This document shows positions 7,079 through 15,728 of a stretch of 64,000 nt of DNA, piece after piece; within the stretch, counting starts at the first letter, position 1; each line of letters starts with the position of its first letter. A program made the translations under genes and the position numbers. This DNA is from Chthonomonas calidirosea T49. Its GTDB lineage: Bacteria > Armatimonadota > Chthonomonadetes > Chthonomonadales > Chthonomonadaceae. The notes below the pieces were generated by a model. It worked only from the letters and a program-made list of their open reading frames with translations. It did not search any database and was not told the DNA's origin. Where the stretch lies: NCBI RefSeq assembly GCF_000427095.1, contig NC_021487.1, positions 3,373,862 to 3,437,861 on the forward strand, written 5' to 3'.

Positions 7079-9157
7079 ATGAGGAGCTATAGTATCGAGG
7101 CGATACGGAATGTGGGCCTGTTTGGTCATCAGGGAAGTGGCAAAACGTCGCTAGCAGAGGCTTTGCTCTATACGACCGGCGCCATAGATAGGCTTGGGCG
7201 TGTAGATGATGGCACGGCTACGTGCGATTTCGATCCGGAAGAGCAGCGACGACATATTAGCATCAATATTGCATTGGCACCTTGCGAGTGGCACGGCACC
7301 AAGATCAATTTTGTGGACGCGCCCGGCTATCTCGACTTTGTTGGTGAGGTCGGCAGTGCGCTTGACGTGGTGGAGGCGGCCATCTTGGTAACTCCAGCAC
7401 AGGGGGCGCCCGAGGTCGGTTTTGAGATCGCCTGGGAGATGGCGGCGAGCCGTAACCTGCCGCGTGCCGTGTTCGTGAACAAAATGGATCGGGAGAATGC
7501 CGACTACCAAGGCGTGGTGGGCGCGTTGCGCCAACGCTATGGCAACACCATCGCGCCGTTGCAGCTGCCGATAGGGAGCGCCGCCTCGTTTCAAGGCGTT
7601 ATTGATCTGGTAGAGATGAAGGCCTTTATCGGCAGTGGCAAAGAGGTGACGTGCGTGGAGATACCTGAGGAGTATAAAGAGGAGGCCGCCCGCTATCGGG
7701 AGCTGCTGGTGGAATCGGCAGCTGAGGGAGATGACGAGCTGATCGAAAAGTTTTTAAGCGGTGAGGAGCTTACCCATGATGAGGTAGTGCGTGGCCTTCA
7801 TGAGGGCATTGACGCCGGTAAGGTGGTGCCGGTGCTCTGTGGCTCCGCCTTGAAAGATATAGGGATGACCGATCTGCTCGATATTATCGTGCACGAGTTT
7901 CCGAACCCATTGGAGTTCGGGGCGGTGCACGGTAAGAACCCGCAAACCGGTGCGGAGGAGGTGCGTGAAGCCTCTGAGAGCGCGCCGTTGGCGGCGCTGG
8001 TGTTTAAGACAATCGCCGATCCATTTTTGGGCACCCTGAGCTACTTTCGCGTGAAGTCGGGCGTTATCAAGATGGGCAGCACGGTGTTGAACGCCAGCCG
8101 AGGTAAGGAGGAGCGTGTAGGACAGCTCTACTTCGTGCGCGGAAAAAACCAGGAGCCAACGTCGGAGATAAAGGCCGGAGATATCGGGGTAACGGCTAAA
8201 CTTGCCGATACGCGCACAGGGGATACCTTGTGCGACCCTGCGAAACCGATCGTGCTTGACCATACGCCGTTTCCCGAGCCGGTATTTGAGCAGGCGATCG
8301 TGGCGAAGTCGAAGGTGGACGAAGACAAAATGGGGCCGGCACTCCAACGGGTGGCCGTGGCGGATCCGGCATTTCGGTACTATCGTGATCCGGAAACCGG
8401 TCAAACGGTGATCGCAGGAGCCGGCGAGACGCACTTGGCGATCGTGGTGGAGCGGCTCAAGAAGTTTGGGGCTAATGTGGAGGTCGTAGAACGAAAAGTG
8501 CCCTATCGCGAGACCATCAAGGCCAAAGCGGAAGGGCAGGGCAAGCACAAGAAGCAGACGGGAGGGCGTGGCCAGTATGGCGATTGCTGGATACGGCTTG
8601 AGCCCAACCCGGGCGGCGGCATCGAGTTTGTGGATGCCATCGTAGGTGGGGTGATACCACGCCAGTTCATTCCGGCCGTGGAAAAGGGGATTCGGCAGGC
8701 CGCTGAGACGGGGGTGCTGGCCGGCTATCCCGTGGTGGATTTCAAAGTAACTTGCTACGACGGCTCGTATCATGAGGTAGACTCATCGGAGGCCGCCTTC
8801 ATTATGGCCGGTATTCTGGCGTTTAATAATGTGGCGCCAAAGGCCAACCCGGTTCTGTTGGAGCCTATCCTCAACGTAGAGGTGGTCGTGCCCAGCGAGA
8901 TGATGGGCGATGTGATGAGCGATCTCTCCACACGTAGAGGCCGGATCTTGGGCAACGAAAGCCTTGGTAATGGGCGCATGTTGTTGCGAGCTCAGGTGCC
9001 TCAGGCGGAGATGTTGCGTTACGCTATAGACCTTCGTTCGATCACACGGGGGCGTGGCACCTTCTCGACCTCGTTTTCGCACTATGAGGAGGTGCCGGCG
9101 CATATCGCACAGAGCATCATTGCAAAGCATAAACAGGAGATGGCTCACGCCGGTTAA
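7079..9157 (+). CDS. EF-G-like translational GTPase (EF-G paralogue, G3 His replaced by Tyr)
   Basis: 692 residues, full EF-G length and domain order. The G domain shows G1 GHQGSGKT (16-23), switch I RRHISI (57-62) instead of the usual RGITI, G3 DAPGY (80-84) instead of DTPGH, and G4 NKMD (near 133). The missing G3 His is the residue that activates hydrolytic water in EF-G, so hydrolysis should be altered; the same change is known in the EF-G2/FusA2-like paralogue family. Domains II to V follow, with GAGETHLAIVVERLKKF in domain III and GRGQYGDCWIRLEP in domain IV. Canonical fusA normally lies before tuf and rpsJ and may be just outside. Placement inside the spc operon is unusual. Confidence 0.9.
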   Translation: MRSYSIEAIRNVGLFGHQGSGKTSLAEALLYTTGAIDRLGRVDDGTATCDFDPEEQRRHISINIALAPCEWHGTKINFVDAPGYLDFVGEVGSALDVVEAAILVTPAQGAPEVGFEIAWEMAASRNLPRAVFVNKMDRENADYQGVVGALRQRYGNTIAPLQLPIGSAASFQGVIDLVEMKAFIGSGKEVTCVEIPEEYKEEAARYRELLVESAAEGDDELIEKFLSGEELTHDEVVRGLHEGIDAGKVVPVLCGSALKDIGMTDLLDIIVHEFPNPLEFGAVHGKNPQTGAEEVREASESAPLAALVFKTIADPFLGTLSYFRVKSGVIKMGSTVLNASRGKEERVGQLYFVRGKNQEPTSEIKAGDIGVTAKLADTRTGDTLCDPAKPIVLDHTPFPEPVFEQAIVAKSKVDEDKMGPALQRVAVADPAFRYYRDPETGQTVIAGAGETHLAIVVERLKKFGANVEVVERKVPYRETIKAKAEGQGKHKKQTGGRGQYGDCWIRLEPNPGGGIEFVDAIVGGVIPRQFIPAVEKGIRQAAETGVLAGYPVVDFKVTCYDGSYHEVDSSEAAFIMAGILAFNNVAPKANPVLLEPILNVEVVVPSEMMGDVMSDLSTRRGRILGNESLGNGRMLLRAQVPQAEMLRYAIDLRSITRGRGTFSTSFSHYEEVPAHIAQSIIAKHKQEMAHAG

Positions 9158-9171
9158 GCGAGAACATCAAA

Positions 9172-9199
9172 GATCGAGCGAGAAGCCTCTCGCTCGATC
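9172..9199 (+). terminator. Strong 12-bp hairpin after the EF-G-like gene
   Basis: GATCGAGCGAGA (9172-9183), loop AGCC, TCTCGCTCGATC (9188-9199): a perfect 12 bp stem 14 nt after the stop codon. No T run follows, so intrinsic termination would be weak. It may protect the 3' end or mark a processing site separating the EF-G-like message from rpsN. Confidence 0.6.
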
Positions 9200-9280
9200 C
9201 GCATCGCGAACCACAAGAAGGAGCGCGAGGCAAGGGAGACCTTGCAGATTCTTGGCACAGAGAGACAACATCCTGTGACA

Positions 9281-9299
9281 AGGGCGAGCTTGTCGCCCT
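9281..9299 (+). promoter_or_regulatory. Hairpin before rpsN
   Basis: AGGGCGA (9281-9287) pairs with TCGCCCT (9293-9299) around a 5 nt loop. It ends 14 nt before the rpsN ribosome-binding site AAGGAG and resembles the hairpins placed before rplP, rplR and rpsM. Confidence 0.5.
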
Positions 9300-9324
9300 G
9301 AAAACCTAGATAGAAGGAGCAAAA

Positions 9325-9510
9325 ATGCCAAAGAAAGCGTTAATTGAGAAAGCGAAAAGAAAGCCAAAGTTCGCTGTGCGAGCCTATACGCGCTGCAGCA
9401 TTTGCGGCAGAGCCCGGGCTGTTTTTCGTAAGTTTGGGCTATGCCGCATCTGTTTGCGCGAGAGGGCGCTGCGCGGGGAAATTCCCGGAATCCGAAAGGC
9501 GAGTTGGTAG
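9325..9510 (+). CDS. rpsN: 30S ribosomal protein S14, zinc-binding (type Z)
   Basis: 61 residues, the short zinc-binding form of S14 found in Gram-positive and deep-branching bacteria. The zinc ligands are CSIC (near residue 24) and CRIC (near 40), and the [21 protein letters not shown] stretch is typical. It acts late in assembly of the 30S head. AAGGAG precedes the ATG by 5 nt. rpsH follows after 9 nt. Confidence 0.96.
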   Translation: MPKKALIEKAKRKPKFAVRAYTRCSICGRARAVFRKFGLCRICLRERALRGEIPGIRKASW

Positions 9511-9519
9511 GAGGAGACG

Positions 9520-9921
9520 ATGGCCTATACAACCGACCCTATCGCCGATCTGTTGACTCGGATCCGCAACGCCAACATGGCCGAGCATGAGAGCGTGGAG
9601 GTTTCTGCTTCGCGTTTGAAGCAGGAGATCGTGCGTATTCTGCACAAAGAGGGCTTTATTAAGGGGTACGAGGTGATCGAGCAGACCCCTCAAAACAAGA
9701 TAAAAATATATCTCAAGTACGGCCCACGCCGCGAGAAGATCATCACCAACTTAAAGCGAATAAGCAAACCCGGTCGTCGGGTCTACTGCAAGAAGGACGA
9801 GGTGCCGCGTGTTCTGCGTGGTTTAGGGATAGCGATTATCTCTACATCACAAGGTGTAATGACCGATAGAGAAGCGCGCCGGCGCGGTGTTGGCGGCGAA
9901 GTTATCTGCTACGTGTACTAA
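9520..9921 (+). CDS. rpsH: 30S ribosomal protein S8
   Basis: 133 residues, usual size. It begins with [15 protein letters not shown] and ends with the [26 protein letters not shown] signature of S8, a primary 16S rRNA binder. In E. coli S8 represses the spc operon by binding near rplE; no clear S8-site mimic was recognised here. AGGAGGAG-like bases precede the ATG. Confidence 0.97.
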   Translation: MAYTTDPIADLLTRIRNANMAEHESVEVSASRLKQEIVRILHKEGFIKGYEVIEQTPQNKIKIYLKYGPRREKIITNLKRISKPGRRVYCKKDEVPRVLRGLGIAIISTSQGVMTDREARRRGVGGEVICYVY

Positions 9922-9936
9922 GAAGGAGTTGAAGCG

Positions 9937-10533
9937 ATGTCACGAATCGGCAAACGACCTATAGTGCTGCCTGCTGGGGTCAGCGTTACGCAAGATGAGC
10001 GGGGCGTGGTCACTGTAAAGGGCCCGAAGGGAACCCTCCAAAAAGCGCTTCATCCGTCTATAAAGGTAGTGCAAGAGGACAACATCGTGCGAGTGGAGCG
10101 CCCAAGCGAGGAAGAAACCGGCACCAACCGTAATGAGAATTTTCGTGCGTTGCACGGGTTAAGCCGAACCCTCGTCGCCAACATGGTGGAGGGTGTCACC
10201 AAGGGGTTTGAGAAACAGCTTGAGATACAAGGGGTTGGCTTTCGCGCTGCAATGCAGGGCAAAGTGTTACAGCTCAACGTGGGTTATTCTCACGCGATTG
10301 AGGTACTGCCACGCGAGGGAATCGATTTCAACGTTACCACCGACCCCCAAACACGCAACCCTGTGATCGTGGTAAGCGGTATAGATAAAGAACGCGTAGG
10401 GCAGACGGCTGCCGAGATACGCTCCCTGCGCAAACCGGAGCCTTATAAGGGGAAAGGTATTCGTTATAAGGGCGAGGTGATCCGCCTGAAACAGGGCAAG
10501 TCCGGTAAGCGAGGTGCCAAAGGGAAAAAGTAG
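9937..10533 (+). CDS. rplF: 50S ribosomal protein L6
   Basis: 198 residues, about 20 more than usual because of a basic C-terminal tail ([15 protein letters not shown]). The N-terminal [14 protein letters not shown] and the C-terminal signature [16 protein letters not shown] are intact. L6 stabilises the GTPase-associated region. AAGGAG precedes the ATG at 9 nt. Confidence 0.96.
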   Translation: MSRIGKRPIVLPAGVSVTQDERGVVTVKGPKGTLQKALHPSIKVVQEDNIVRVERPSEEETGTNRNENFRALHGLSRTLVANMVEGVTKGFEKQLEIQGVGFRAAMQGKVLQLNVGYSHAIEVLPREGIDFNVTTDPQTRNPVIVVSGIDKERVGQTAAEIRSLRKPEPYKGKGIRYKGEVIRLKQGKSGKRGAKGKK

Positions 10534-10545
10534 GCGCATTTGGAG

Positions 10546-10551
10546 TATAAT
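10546..10551 (+). promoter_or_regulatory. Isolated TATAAT box in the rplF-rplR spacer
   Basis: A perfect TATAAT lies 102 nt upstream of rplR, but I see no good -35 hexamer 16-18 nt before it. An internal promoter serving the distal spc genes is possible but weakly supported. Confidence 0.3.
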
Positions 10552-10619
10552 AACGGACTGCGTCTGCCTATGGCGTTTCATGTCTAGTGATCGAAAAGAC
10601 ATTGGGAAAACTATAAAAA

Positions 10620-10642
10620 GCGTCGGGTCGGAAATCCGACGC
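10620..10642 (+). promoter_or_regulatory. Hairpin before rplR, loop GTCGGAAAT
   Basis: GCGTCGG (10620-10626) pairs with CCGACGC (10636-10642). The loop GTCGGAAAT equals that of the hairpin before rplE. The hairpin abuts the ribosome-binding site GGGAGAAG (10643-10650) and the ATG at 10654. An alternative inner stem GTCGG/CCGAC around AAAT is also possible. Confidence 0.6.
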
Positions 10643-10653
10643 GGGAGAAGAGA

Positions 10654-11019
10654 ATGCGACCTGATCTGAAAGAGAGCCTAAGAAAGCGTCGTCATCGGCG
10701 TGTACGGGCAAAGATATTTGGTACGCCGGAGCGACCTCGGCTGAACGTATCCCGTAGCCTACAGCACATTTACGCTCAGTTAATTGATGATACGGTAGGT
10801 CACACCTTGGTTTGTGCCTCTACGGTGGACAAGGCACTCCGCTCAACCCTGAAAACAGGAGGTAACGTGGAGGCGGCTAAGGCGGTGGGGAAGCTTTTGG
10901 CCGAGCGTGCGCTGCAGAAAGGCATTACCTCGGTGGTTTTCGATAGAGGTGGATACAAATATCATGGCCGGGTTCGCGCATTGGCAGAGGCTGCGCGAGA
11001 AGGCGGGCTTAGATTTTAG
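10654..11019 (+). CDS. rplR: 50S ribosomal protein L18
   Basis: 121 residues, typical. It contains [23 protein letters not shown] and ends [27 protein letters not shown], the L18 signature for 5S rRNA binding. It starts 120 nt after rplF behind a spacer with an isolated TATAAT and a hairpin, so it may be expressed partly independently. Confidence 0.96.
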   Translation: MRPDLKESLRKRRHRRVRAKIFGTPERPRLNVSRSLQHIYAQLIDDTVGHTLVCASTVDKALRSTLKTGGNVEAAKAVGKLLAERALQKGITSVVFDRGGYKYHGRVRALAEAAREGGLRF

Positions 11020-11031
11020 GAGAGGATATCC

Positions 11032-11583
11032 GTGTTAACCACAAAGATAGACCCTGACAAGCTAAGTTTGGAGGAGCGAGTCGTCCGCACCAACAAGTGC
11101 CAAAAAACCAAGAAAGGTGGGCGTACCCTCAGCTGGAGCGCCTTGGTGGTTGTTGGTGACGGCAACGGGTATGTAGGAGCCGGCTTGGGGAAGGCTCGTG
11201 CCATCCCTGATGCGATTCGCAAAGGGGTGGAGGCTGCCAAGAAAAACATTATCTATGTGCCCATTGTAAACAACACCTTGCCGCACGAGATCCTCGTGAA
11301 AGAAGGCGCTGCTGAGGTGCTCCTCAAGCCGGCCTCCGACGGTACGGGCATCGTGGCCGGCAGCAGCATCCGTGTTATTTTGGAGCTAGCGGGCGTGCGT
11401 AACGCCCTGGCCAAATCGCTCGGATCGTCCAACGCTATCAACATCTGTTGGGCTACGATGAAAGCGCTGAAGCAGATGAAACGCCCCGATGAGGTGGCTA
11501 CTCTGCGAGAGACCTCTTTACGCACTCTGATGCCCTGGGCAGCGCCTATGGAGGAGGAAAGCGTAGCGAATGAAGAGCAGTAA
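11032..11583 (+). CDS. rpsE: 30S ribosomal protein S5
   Basis: 183 residues from a GTG at 11032, with AGGAGAGG 5-12 nt upstream. The KGGRTLSWSALVVVGDGNGYVGAGLGKA segment is the S5 double-stranded-RNA-binding-like domain, and VLLKPASDGTGIVAGSSIR is the C-terminal signature. S5 affects decoding accuracy. Its 3' end overlaps rpmD by 14 nt. Confidence 0.96.
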   Translation: MLTTKIDPDKLSLEERVVRTNKCQKTKKGGRTLSWSALVVVGDGNGYVGAGLGKARAIPDAIRKGVEAAKKNIIYVPIVNNTLPHEILVKEGAAEVLLKPASDGTGIVAGSSIRVILELAGVRNALAKSLGSSNAINICWATMKALKQMKRPDEVATLRETSLRTLMPWAAPMEEESVANEEQ

Positions 11584-11779
11584 ACTTCGAATTACCCTGC
11601 GACGTAGTCCCATCGGCTATGAGAAATCGCAGGGGCTGACATTGCGGGCGTTAGGGTTGCGCCACCTTCATCAAACAGTGGAAAAGGCCGACACGCCGGC
11701 TATTCGTGGGATGATCAAAAAGGTGATTCACCTGGTGACGGTAGAGACGGCAAATCAAGAAGGAGCAAAAGGAAACTAA
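11570..11779 (+). CDS. rpmD: 50S ribosomal protein L30
   Basis: 69 residues, slightly longer than the usual 60. [32 protein letters not shown] is the complete L30 signature. It overlaps the end of rpsE and ends two bases before rplO, so translation of the three genes is probably coupled. Confidence 0.94.
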   Translation: MKSSKLRITLRRSPIGYEKSQGLTLRALGLRHLHQTVEKADTPAIRGMIKKVIHLVTVETANQEGAKGN

Positions 11780-11781
11780 CA

Positions 11782-12243
11782 ATGGCCATCGGATTACACA
11801 CACTGGAGCCAGCAGAAGGGGCAAAGCACCGACGGAAGCGACTCGGTCGCGGAATCGGTTCCGGTCATGGAAAGACCTGTGGTCGTGGTACGAAGGGAAA
11901 CAAAGCCCGTGACCAGATCAAGCCCAATTTTGAGGGTGGCCAGACCCCGTTGCATCGGAGGTTGCCACAGAAACGTGGTTTTAAGCCGGTGAATAAAAAG
12001 ATCTATTCTGTCGTAAATCTATATGTGCTGGAAGAGCACTTCTCCGACGGGGCTGAAGTAACCCCAGAGGTCTTAATACAGCAGGGGTTTGTGCGTGAGC
12101 TGCACGATGGCCTCAAAATTCTCGGTGAGGGCAACCTAACAAAAAAACTCACCGTGAGAGCGCATCGATTCAGCGAGCGCGCCAAGGAAGCCATCGAGGC
12201 GGCGGGTGGCACGGTTGAGGTCTTGCCGTCGTTAGCGAGGTAA
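11782..12243 (+). CDS. rplO: 50S ribosomal protein L15
   Basis: 153 residues. The Gly/Arg/Lys-rich N-terminal half ([22 protein letters not shown]) and the [18 protein letters not shown] motif identify L15. The C-terminal globular part ends just before secY. The preceding ribosome-binding site, AAGGAGCAAAAGGAA, lies inside the end of rpmD. Confidence 0.96.
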   Translation: MAIGLHTLEPAEGAKHRRKRLGRGIGSGHGKTCGRGTKGNKARDQIKPNFEGGQTPLHRRLPQKRGFKPVNKKIYSVVNLYVLEEHFSDGAEVTPEVLIQQGFVRELHDGLKILGEGNLTKKLTVRAHRFSERAKEAIEAAGGTVEVLPSLAR

Positions 12244-12247
12244 TGTG

Positions 12248-13594
12248 ATGATCGAGGCACTGCAGAGAGCTTGGGAAATACCGGAACTGAGGCGTCGTAT
12301 CCGCTTCTTGATGCTGATGTTTCTTATCTATGCCTTTGGGGCCTTCATTCCCATTCCCGGCATAGATTTGCGTAACGCTGCAAACGGTTTTGCGGGCAAC
12401 GGCGCCGCTAGTAACGTTTTTAATCTTATCAATATCTTTACCGGCGGCTCTCTACGTCGTGGCTCGGTCTTTGCGATGGGCATTACCCCTTACATCAATG
12501 CCTCCATCCTGTTTCAGATGCTCACCGTTGCCTTTCCGTCCCTGGATGCGCTTCAGAAAGAGGGCGAGGCCGGTCGAAAACAGATCGCTAGATATACTCG
12601 ATGGACCACCATCGGCCTCTCTATTCTACAGGCCTTTGGGGTGATCGTGCTCTTCAAATCTTTCGGCATCAATATCGGGCTGTTCTCTCCGGCAAGCTTT
12701 CTCGCGGTAACCGCTATGGTGGCCGGCTCTATGTTTCTGTTGTGGCTGGGCGAGCAGGTAACCGAAAAAGGGGTTGGTAACGGCGTCTCTCTGGTCATTT
12801 TTGCTGGAATTTTGTTGAACCTACCGCAGCAGGTAAGCAACATGGTTCAAGAGATCGAGAGCGGAACCGCCTCTTGGTTCAATCTGTTGCTCCTTCTTGC
12901 CCTCTTTTACGTCACCGTGCTTGGGGTTGTGTATTTGGTGCAGGGCACGCGCCGAATACCCGTTCAGCACAACAAGCGTGTCATCGGTATGCGCCAAATA
13001 CAGGCTGGAGGCGGTGCCTACCTACCGATTAAGGTCAACACAGCTGGCGTCATGCCCATCATCTTTGCCATTTCGCTGTTACTGCTGCCAGCGACCTTGG
13101 CTAGCTCGCTGAAAGCGTTGCTATCGCACAATACAACGGGCTTCTTGGGGTTTTTCTATCATTTTGCCGACTGGCTTACACCCATCGCCAATAAGCTCAG
13201 TCCTGGAGCCAGCTGGATAGCGGCCGTTCTTTATGCGCTCTTAACCATTTTCTTCACCTACTTCTACACGGCCATCGTGTTGAACGTGGAGGATATGGCG
13301 GAAAACCTTAAGAAGTATGGAAGCTATATCCCAGGAATTCGTCCTGGCAAGCCAACCTTTGAGTATCTGGATGGCGTCGTATCGCGTATCACGTTGGCCG
13401 GGGCTGTCTTCTTAGCGGTTATTGCGCTCTTACCCTATCTTGTACCGATTATCACCCATTTCTACTCCTTCTCTTTGATTGGAGGGACGTCCCTTCTGAT
13501 CGTCGTTGGGGTAGCTATTGAGACCCTGCAGGCCATCGAGGCGCAGCTTCTGCTTCGCAACTACGAAGGGTTCATTAAGAGCAGCGCTAAGTAG
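12248..13594 (+). CDS. secY: Preprotein translocase channel subunit SecY
   Basis: 448 residues with ten predicted membrane helices; the main pore of the Sec translocon in the cytoplasmic membrane. The plug and first-helix region carries FGAFIPIPGID, and the GGSLRRGSVFAMGITPYINASI segment and the QHNKRVIGMRQIQAGGGAYLPIKVNTAGVMPIIFA loop are SecY signatures. ATG 12248 follows GAGG at 12237-12240; a GTG at 12245 is an alternative. Canonical last gene of the spc cluster before adk. Confidence 0.97.
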   Translation: MIEALQRAWEIPELRRRIRFLMLMFLIYAFGAFIPIPGIDLRNAANGFAGNGAASNVFNLINIFTGGSLRRGSVFAMGITPYINASILFQMLTVAFPSLDALQKEGEAGRKQIARYTRWTTIGLSILQAFGVIVLFKSFGINIGLFSPASFLAVTAMVAGSMFLLWLGEQVTEKGVGNGVSLVIFAGILLNLPQQVSNMVQEIESGTASWFNLLLLLALFYVTVLGVVYLVQGTRRIPVQHNKRVIGMRQIQAGGGAYLPIKVNTAGVMPIIFAISLLLLPATLASSLKALLSHNTTGFLGFFYHFADWLTPIANKLSPGASWIAAVLYALLTIFFTYFYTAIVLNVEDMAENLKKYGSYIPGIRPGKPTFEYLDGVVSRITLAGAVFLAVIALLPYLVPIITHFYSFSLIGGTSLLIVVGVAIETLQAIEAQLLLRNYEGFIKSSAK

Positions 13595-13677
13595 GAGAAT
13601 GTTTCTGTGTTTGCCGCTTCACGACGGGTGGGAATGGGATGTTACGTTAAGGCGTATCCTCAAAGGTGCGGTGGGTA

Positions 13678-14355
13678 ATGATTATTGTGCTATTGGGGCC
13701 TCCTGGCGTCGGGAAGGGAACGCAGGGGGCACGCATTTCTCAACACTTCGGTATACCCGCCATCTCGACCGGGGCGATGTTTCGTGAAGCCATTGCCAAG
13801 GGAACGCCGCTTGGAAAAGAGCTTCAAAAATACCACATTGAGAGGGGAGAGTACGTGCCCGACAATGTGGTCATTCGCGCGATAGAGGAGCGCATCACAC
13901 AGCCCGACTGTAGTAACGGTTTTCTGCTCGACGGGTTTCCGCGCACAGTAGCCCAGGCAGAGGCTTTTGCTCAGCTCCTCGAACAGCAACAGCGGCGGCT
14001 TACGGCGGTTTTGGATTTCGAGGCTCCCCAAGAGCTGCTGATACGTCGTTTTAGCGGGCGTCGCGAGTGTCCCAATGACGGTTCAACCTACAATCTTGAG
14101 ACAAACCCGCCTCGCCGGCCTGGTCTGTGCGATCTTTGTGGTGCGCCGCTCGTGATGCGGGAAGATGATCGGCCCGAGGTAGTGCAGCGCCGTCTTGAGG
14201 CCTATAAAGAGAAAACGGCACCGCTTATCAACTACTATCGGGACAAGGGGGTGCTCTATAGTGTGGATGCCGATGCCGACCCAGATGTTGTATTTGAACG
14301 GGTTCTGGCACTGTTGAACCGACTGCGTGGCGAGGCCGGCAAGGAGATACAATGA
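13678..14355 (+). CDS. adk: Adenylate kinase with atypical lid
   Basis: 225 residues. It interconverts AMP + ATP and 2 ADP. The P-loop is GPPGVGKGTQ (residues 7-16), followed by the NMP-binding domain and the LLDGFPRT motif. It is a long-lid form. Bacterial zinc lids usually carry C-x2-C...C-x2-C or D; here the first pair is CPND and the second CDLC, so the second ligand is Asp. ATG 13678 was chosen over a GTG at 13666 because the upstream region lacks a ribosome-binding site and the protein family starts with MIIVLLGPPG. The stop overlaps map by 4 nt. Confidence 0.95.
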   Translation: MIIVLLGPPGVGKGTQGARISQHFGIPAISTGAMFREAIAKGTPLGKELQKYHIERGEYVPDNVVIRAIEERITQPDCSNGFLLDGFPRTVAQAEAFAQLLEQQQRRLTAVLDFEAPQELLIRRFSGRRECPNDGSTYNLETNPPRRPGLCDLCGAPLVMREDDRPEVVQRRLEAYKEKTAPLINYYRDKGVLYSVDADADPDVVFERVLALLNRLRGEAGKEIQ

Positions 14356-15116
14356 TACGCTTAAAAACGCCGCAGGAGATCGAGCGGATACGTGCTGCAG
14401 GAAAATTGGCACGGAAGGTGATTGATGTAGTTCGAGAGGTGGCCGAGCCGGGGATGACCACCGGAGAACTCGAAGAGATTGCGATTCAGATTATCACGGA
14501 GCAGGGGGGGCGTTCTCCTTGTTTGGGCTATGCTCCGCCGGGACACCCGCCCTATCCGGCATGGACGTGCATCTCGGTGAATGAGGAGATCGTGCATGCC
14601 ATTCCCGGCAGTAGGGTGTTGAAGGCGGGAGACATCGTAACAATGGACTGCTGTGTTGAGCTAAACGGCTATATTGCTGACACCGCCTACACGTTTGGAG
14701 TGGGCCCTCTAAGCCCTCAAGCCGAGAGACTGCTAAGGGTTACAGAGGAGGCGCTCTATAAAGGGATTGAGAAGGCCAAGCCGGGAAACCGGTTAGGAGA
14801 TATTGGGCATGCAATACAAAAGTTTGTTGAGGCACACGGCTATTCTGTGGTGCGCGAGTTACACGGGCATGGCGTGGGGCTGCGCATGCACGAGTCGGAA
14901 ATAGATGTGCCTAACTATGGACGGCCTGGAACAGGCTTACGTCTGGAGTGTGGAATGACATTTGCTATTGAGCCGATGGTCAACATGGGTCGTAAAGAGA
15001 TACGGACCCTTGAAGACGGTTGGACGGTGGTGACGGCCGATGGGAAGCTATCGGCCCATTTTGAACACACGGTAGCGATCGTGCCCCATGGGGCCGAGAT
15101 ACTCACACAGGGCTGA
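14352..15116 (+). CDS. map: Methionine aminopeptidase, type I
   Basis: 254 residues. It removes the initiator Met from nascent proteins. Metal ligands are visible: Asp in [18 protein letters not shown] (two Asp), His in [13 protein letters not shown], Glu in [10 protein letters not shown] and Glu in AHFEHTVAI. It overlaps adk by ATGA, so the two are translationally coupled, in the classic secY-adk-map order. Confidence 0.96.
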   Translation: MIRLKTPQEIERIRAAGKLARKVIDVVREVAEPGMTTGELEEIAIQIITEQGGRSPCLGYAPPGHPPYPAWTCISVNEEIVHAIPGSRVLKAGDIVTMDCCVELNGYIADTAYTFGVGPLSPQAERLLRVTEEALYKGIEKAKPGNRLGDIGHAIQKFVEAHGYSVVRELHGHGVGLRMHESEIDVPNYGRPGTGLRLECGMTFAIEPMVNMGRKEIRTLEDGWTVVTADGKLSAHFEHTVAIVPHGAEILTQG

Positions 15117-15138
15117 TTCTCTGTGGACTGGAGAGTGC

Positions 15139-15474
15139 ATGCAAACACCTAGGAAAAAAGGGACATCGAAAAGCTCTAAGGGGGGCGGTGGGCGTCCTAC
15201 TGGTGGGCATACGTCGTCAGGAGGGACGCATAAGCCGGCGCCAGAGACGACCAAGGAAGAGGGCATTAAGGTCGAGGGGGTAGTGACGGAAGTGCTACCA
15301 AACGCCATGTTCCGCGTGGAGATACCCGTGGGCGATCAAAAACGCTACATCTTGGCCTATATCTCTGGCCGAATGCGTCGCAATGAGATACGCATTTTGC
15401 CTGGGGATAGGGTTTTAGTGGAGCTATCGCCCTACGATCTAGAACGTGGCCGCATAACCCACCGCTGGAAATAG
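15139..15474 (+). CDS. infA: Translation initiation factor IF-1 with a long N-terminal extension
   Basis: 111 residues; typical IF-1 has about 72. The OB-fold core starts near residue 42 ([20 protein letters not shown]) and includes [29 protein letters not shown], all standard. The first 40 residues are Lys, Gly, Ser, Thr and His rich. GGAG at 15130-15133 supports ATG 15139, and there is no other start codon between it and the core, so the extension is real if the gene is translated. IF-1 binds the 30S A site; the tail could add RNA contacts. Confidence 0.92.
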   Translation: MQTPRKKGTSKSSKGGGGRPTGGHTSSGGTHKPAPETTKEEGIKVEGVVTEVLPNAMFRVEIPVGDQKRYILAYISGRMRRNEIRILPGDRVLVELSPYDLERGRITHRWK

Positions 15475-15538
15475 AGGCCTTTTAGAGCTTTTTCGCAAAA
15501 GAGCGCGTACGGCGACACATTTTTCTTGTGTTTTGGGG

Positions 15539-15544
15539 TATACT
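15539..15544 (+). promoter_or_regulatory. Possible promoter before rpmJ
   Basis: TATACT at 15539-15544 lies 33 nt before the rpmJ ATG. The best -35 at 17 nt spacing is CACATT (15516-15521), which is weak. The 102 nt infA-rpmJ spacer holds no gene, so a start point for the alpha-operon part of the cluster is plausible. Confidence 0.4.
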
Positions 15545-15576
15545 TTAGCGCTCAAACTCCAGAAGGAGGTAAGCGT

Positions 15577-15690
15577 ATGAAGGTACGCGCGTCTGTCAAA
15601 AAGATCTGTAACAAGTGCAAAGTCATCAAGCGCGAAGGGGTTGTTCGCGTTATCTGTGTTAATCCGAAACATAAACAGCGTCAGGGATAG
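15577..15690 (+). CDS. rpmJ: 50S ribosomal protein L36, zinc form
   Basis: 37 residues, [20 protein letters not shown] and onward, ending KHKQRQG. The zinc ligands C-x2-C, a third Cys and a final His (C-x4-H) are all present. An AGAAGGAGG ribosome-binding site precedes the ATG by 7 nt. This is the usual tiny gene between infA and rpsM. Confidence 0.96.
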   Translation: MKVRASVKKICNKCKVIKREGVVRVICVNPKHKQRQG

Positions 15691-15691
15691 G

Positions 15692-15710
15692 GATCGGTTA
15701 GAAGCCGATC
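15692..15710 (+). promoter_or_regulatory. Hairpin before rpsM
   Basis: GATCGG (15692-15697) pairs with CCGATC (15705-15710), extendable by a G-T and an A-T pair. It begins two bases after the rpmJ stop and ends 5 nt before the ribosome-binding site GAGGAGGAG of rpsM. Confidence 0.5.
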
Positions 15711-15728
15711 GATACGAGGAGGAGTAGC

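Noticed and set aside
7754..8773. 339-codon open frame on the - strand opposite the EF-G-like gene
   Set aside because: Its length follows from codon bias of the coding strand; no ribosome site and the product resembles no protein family.
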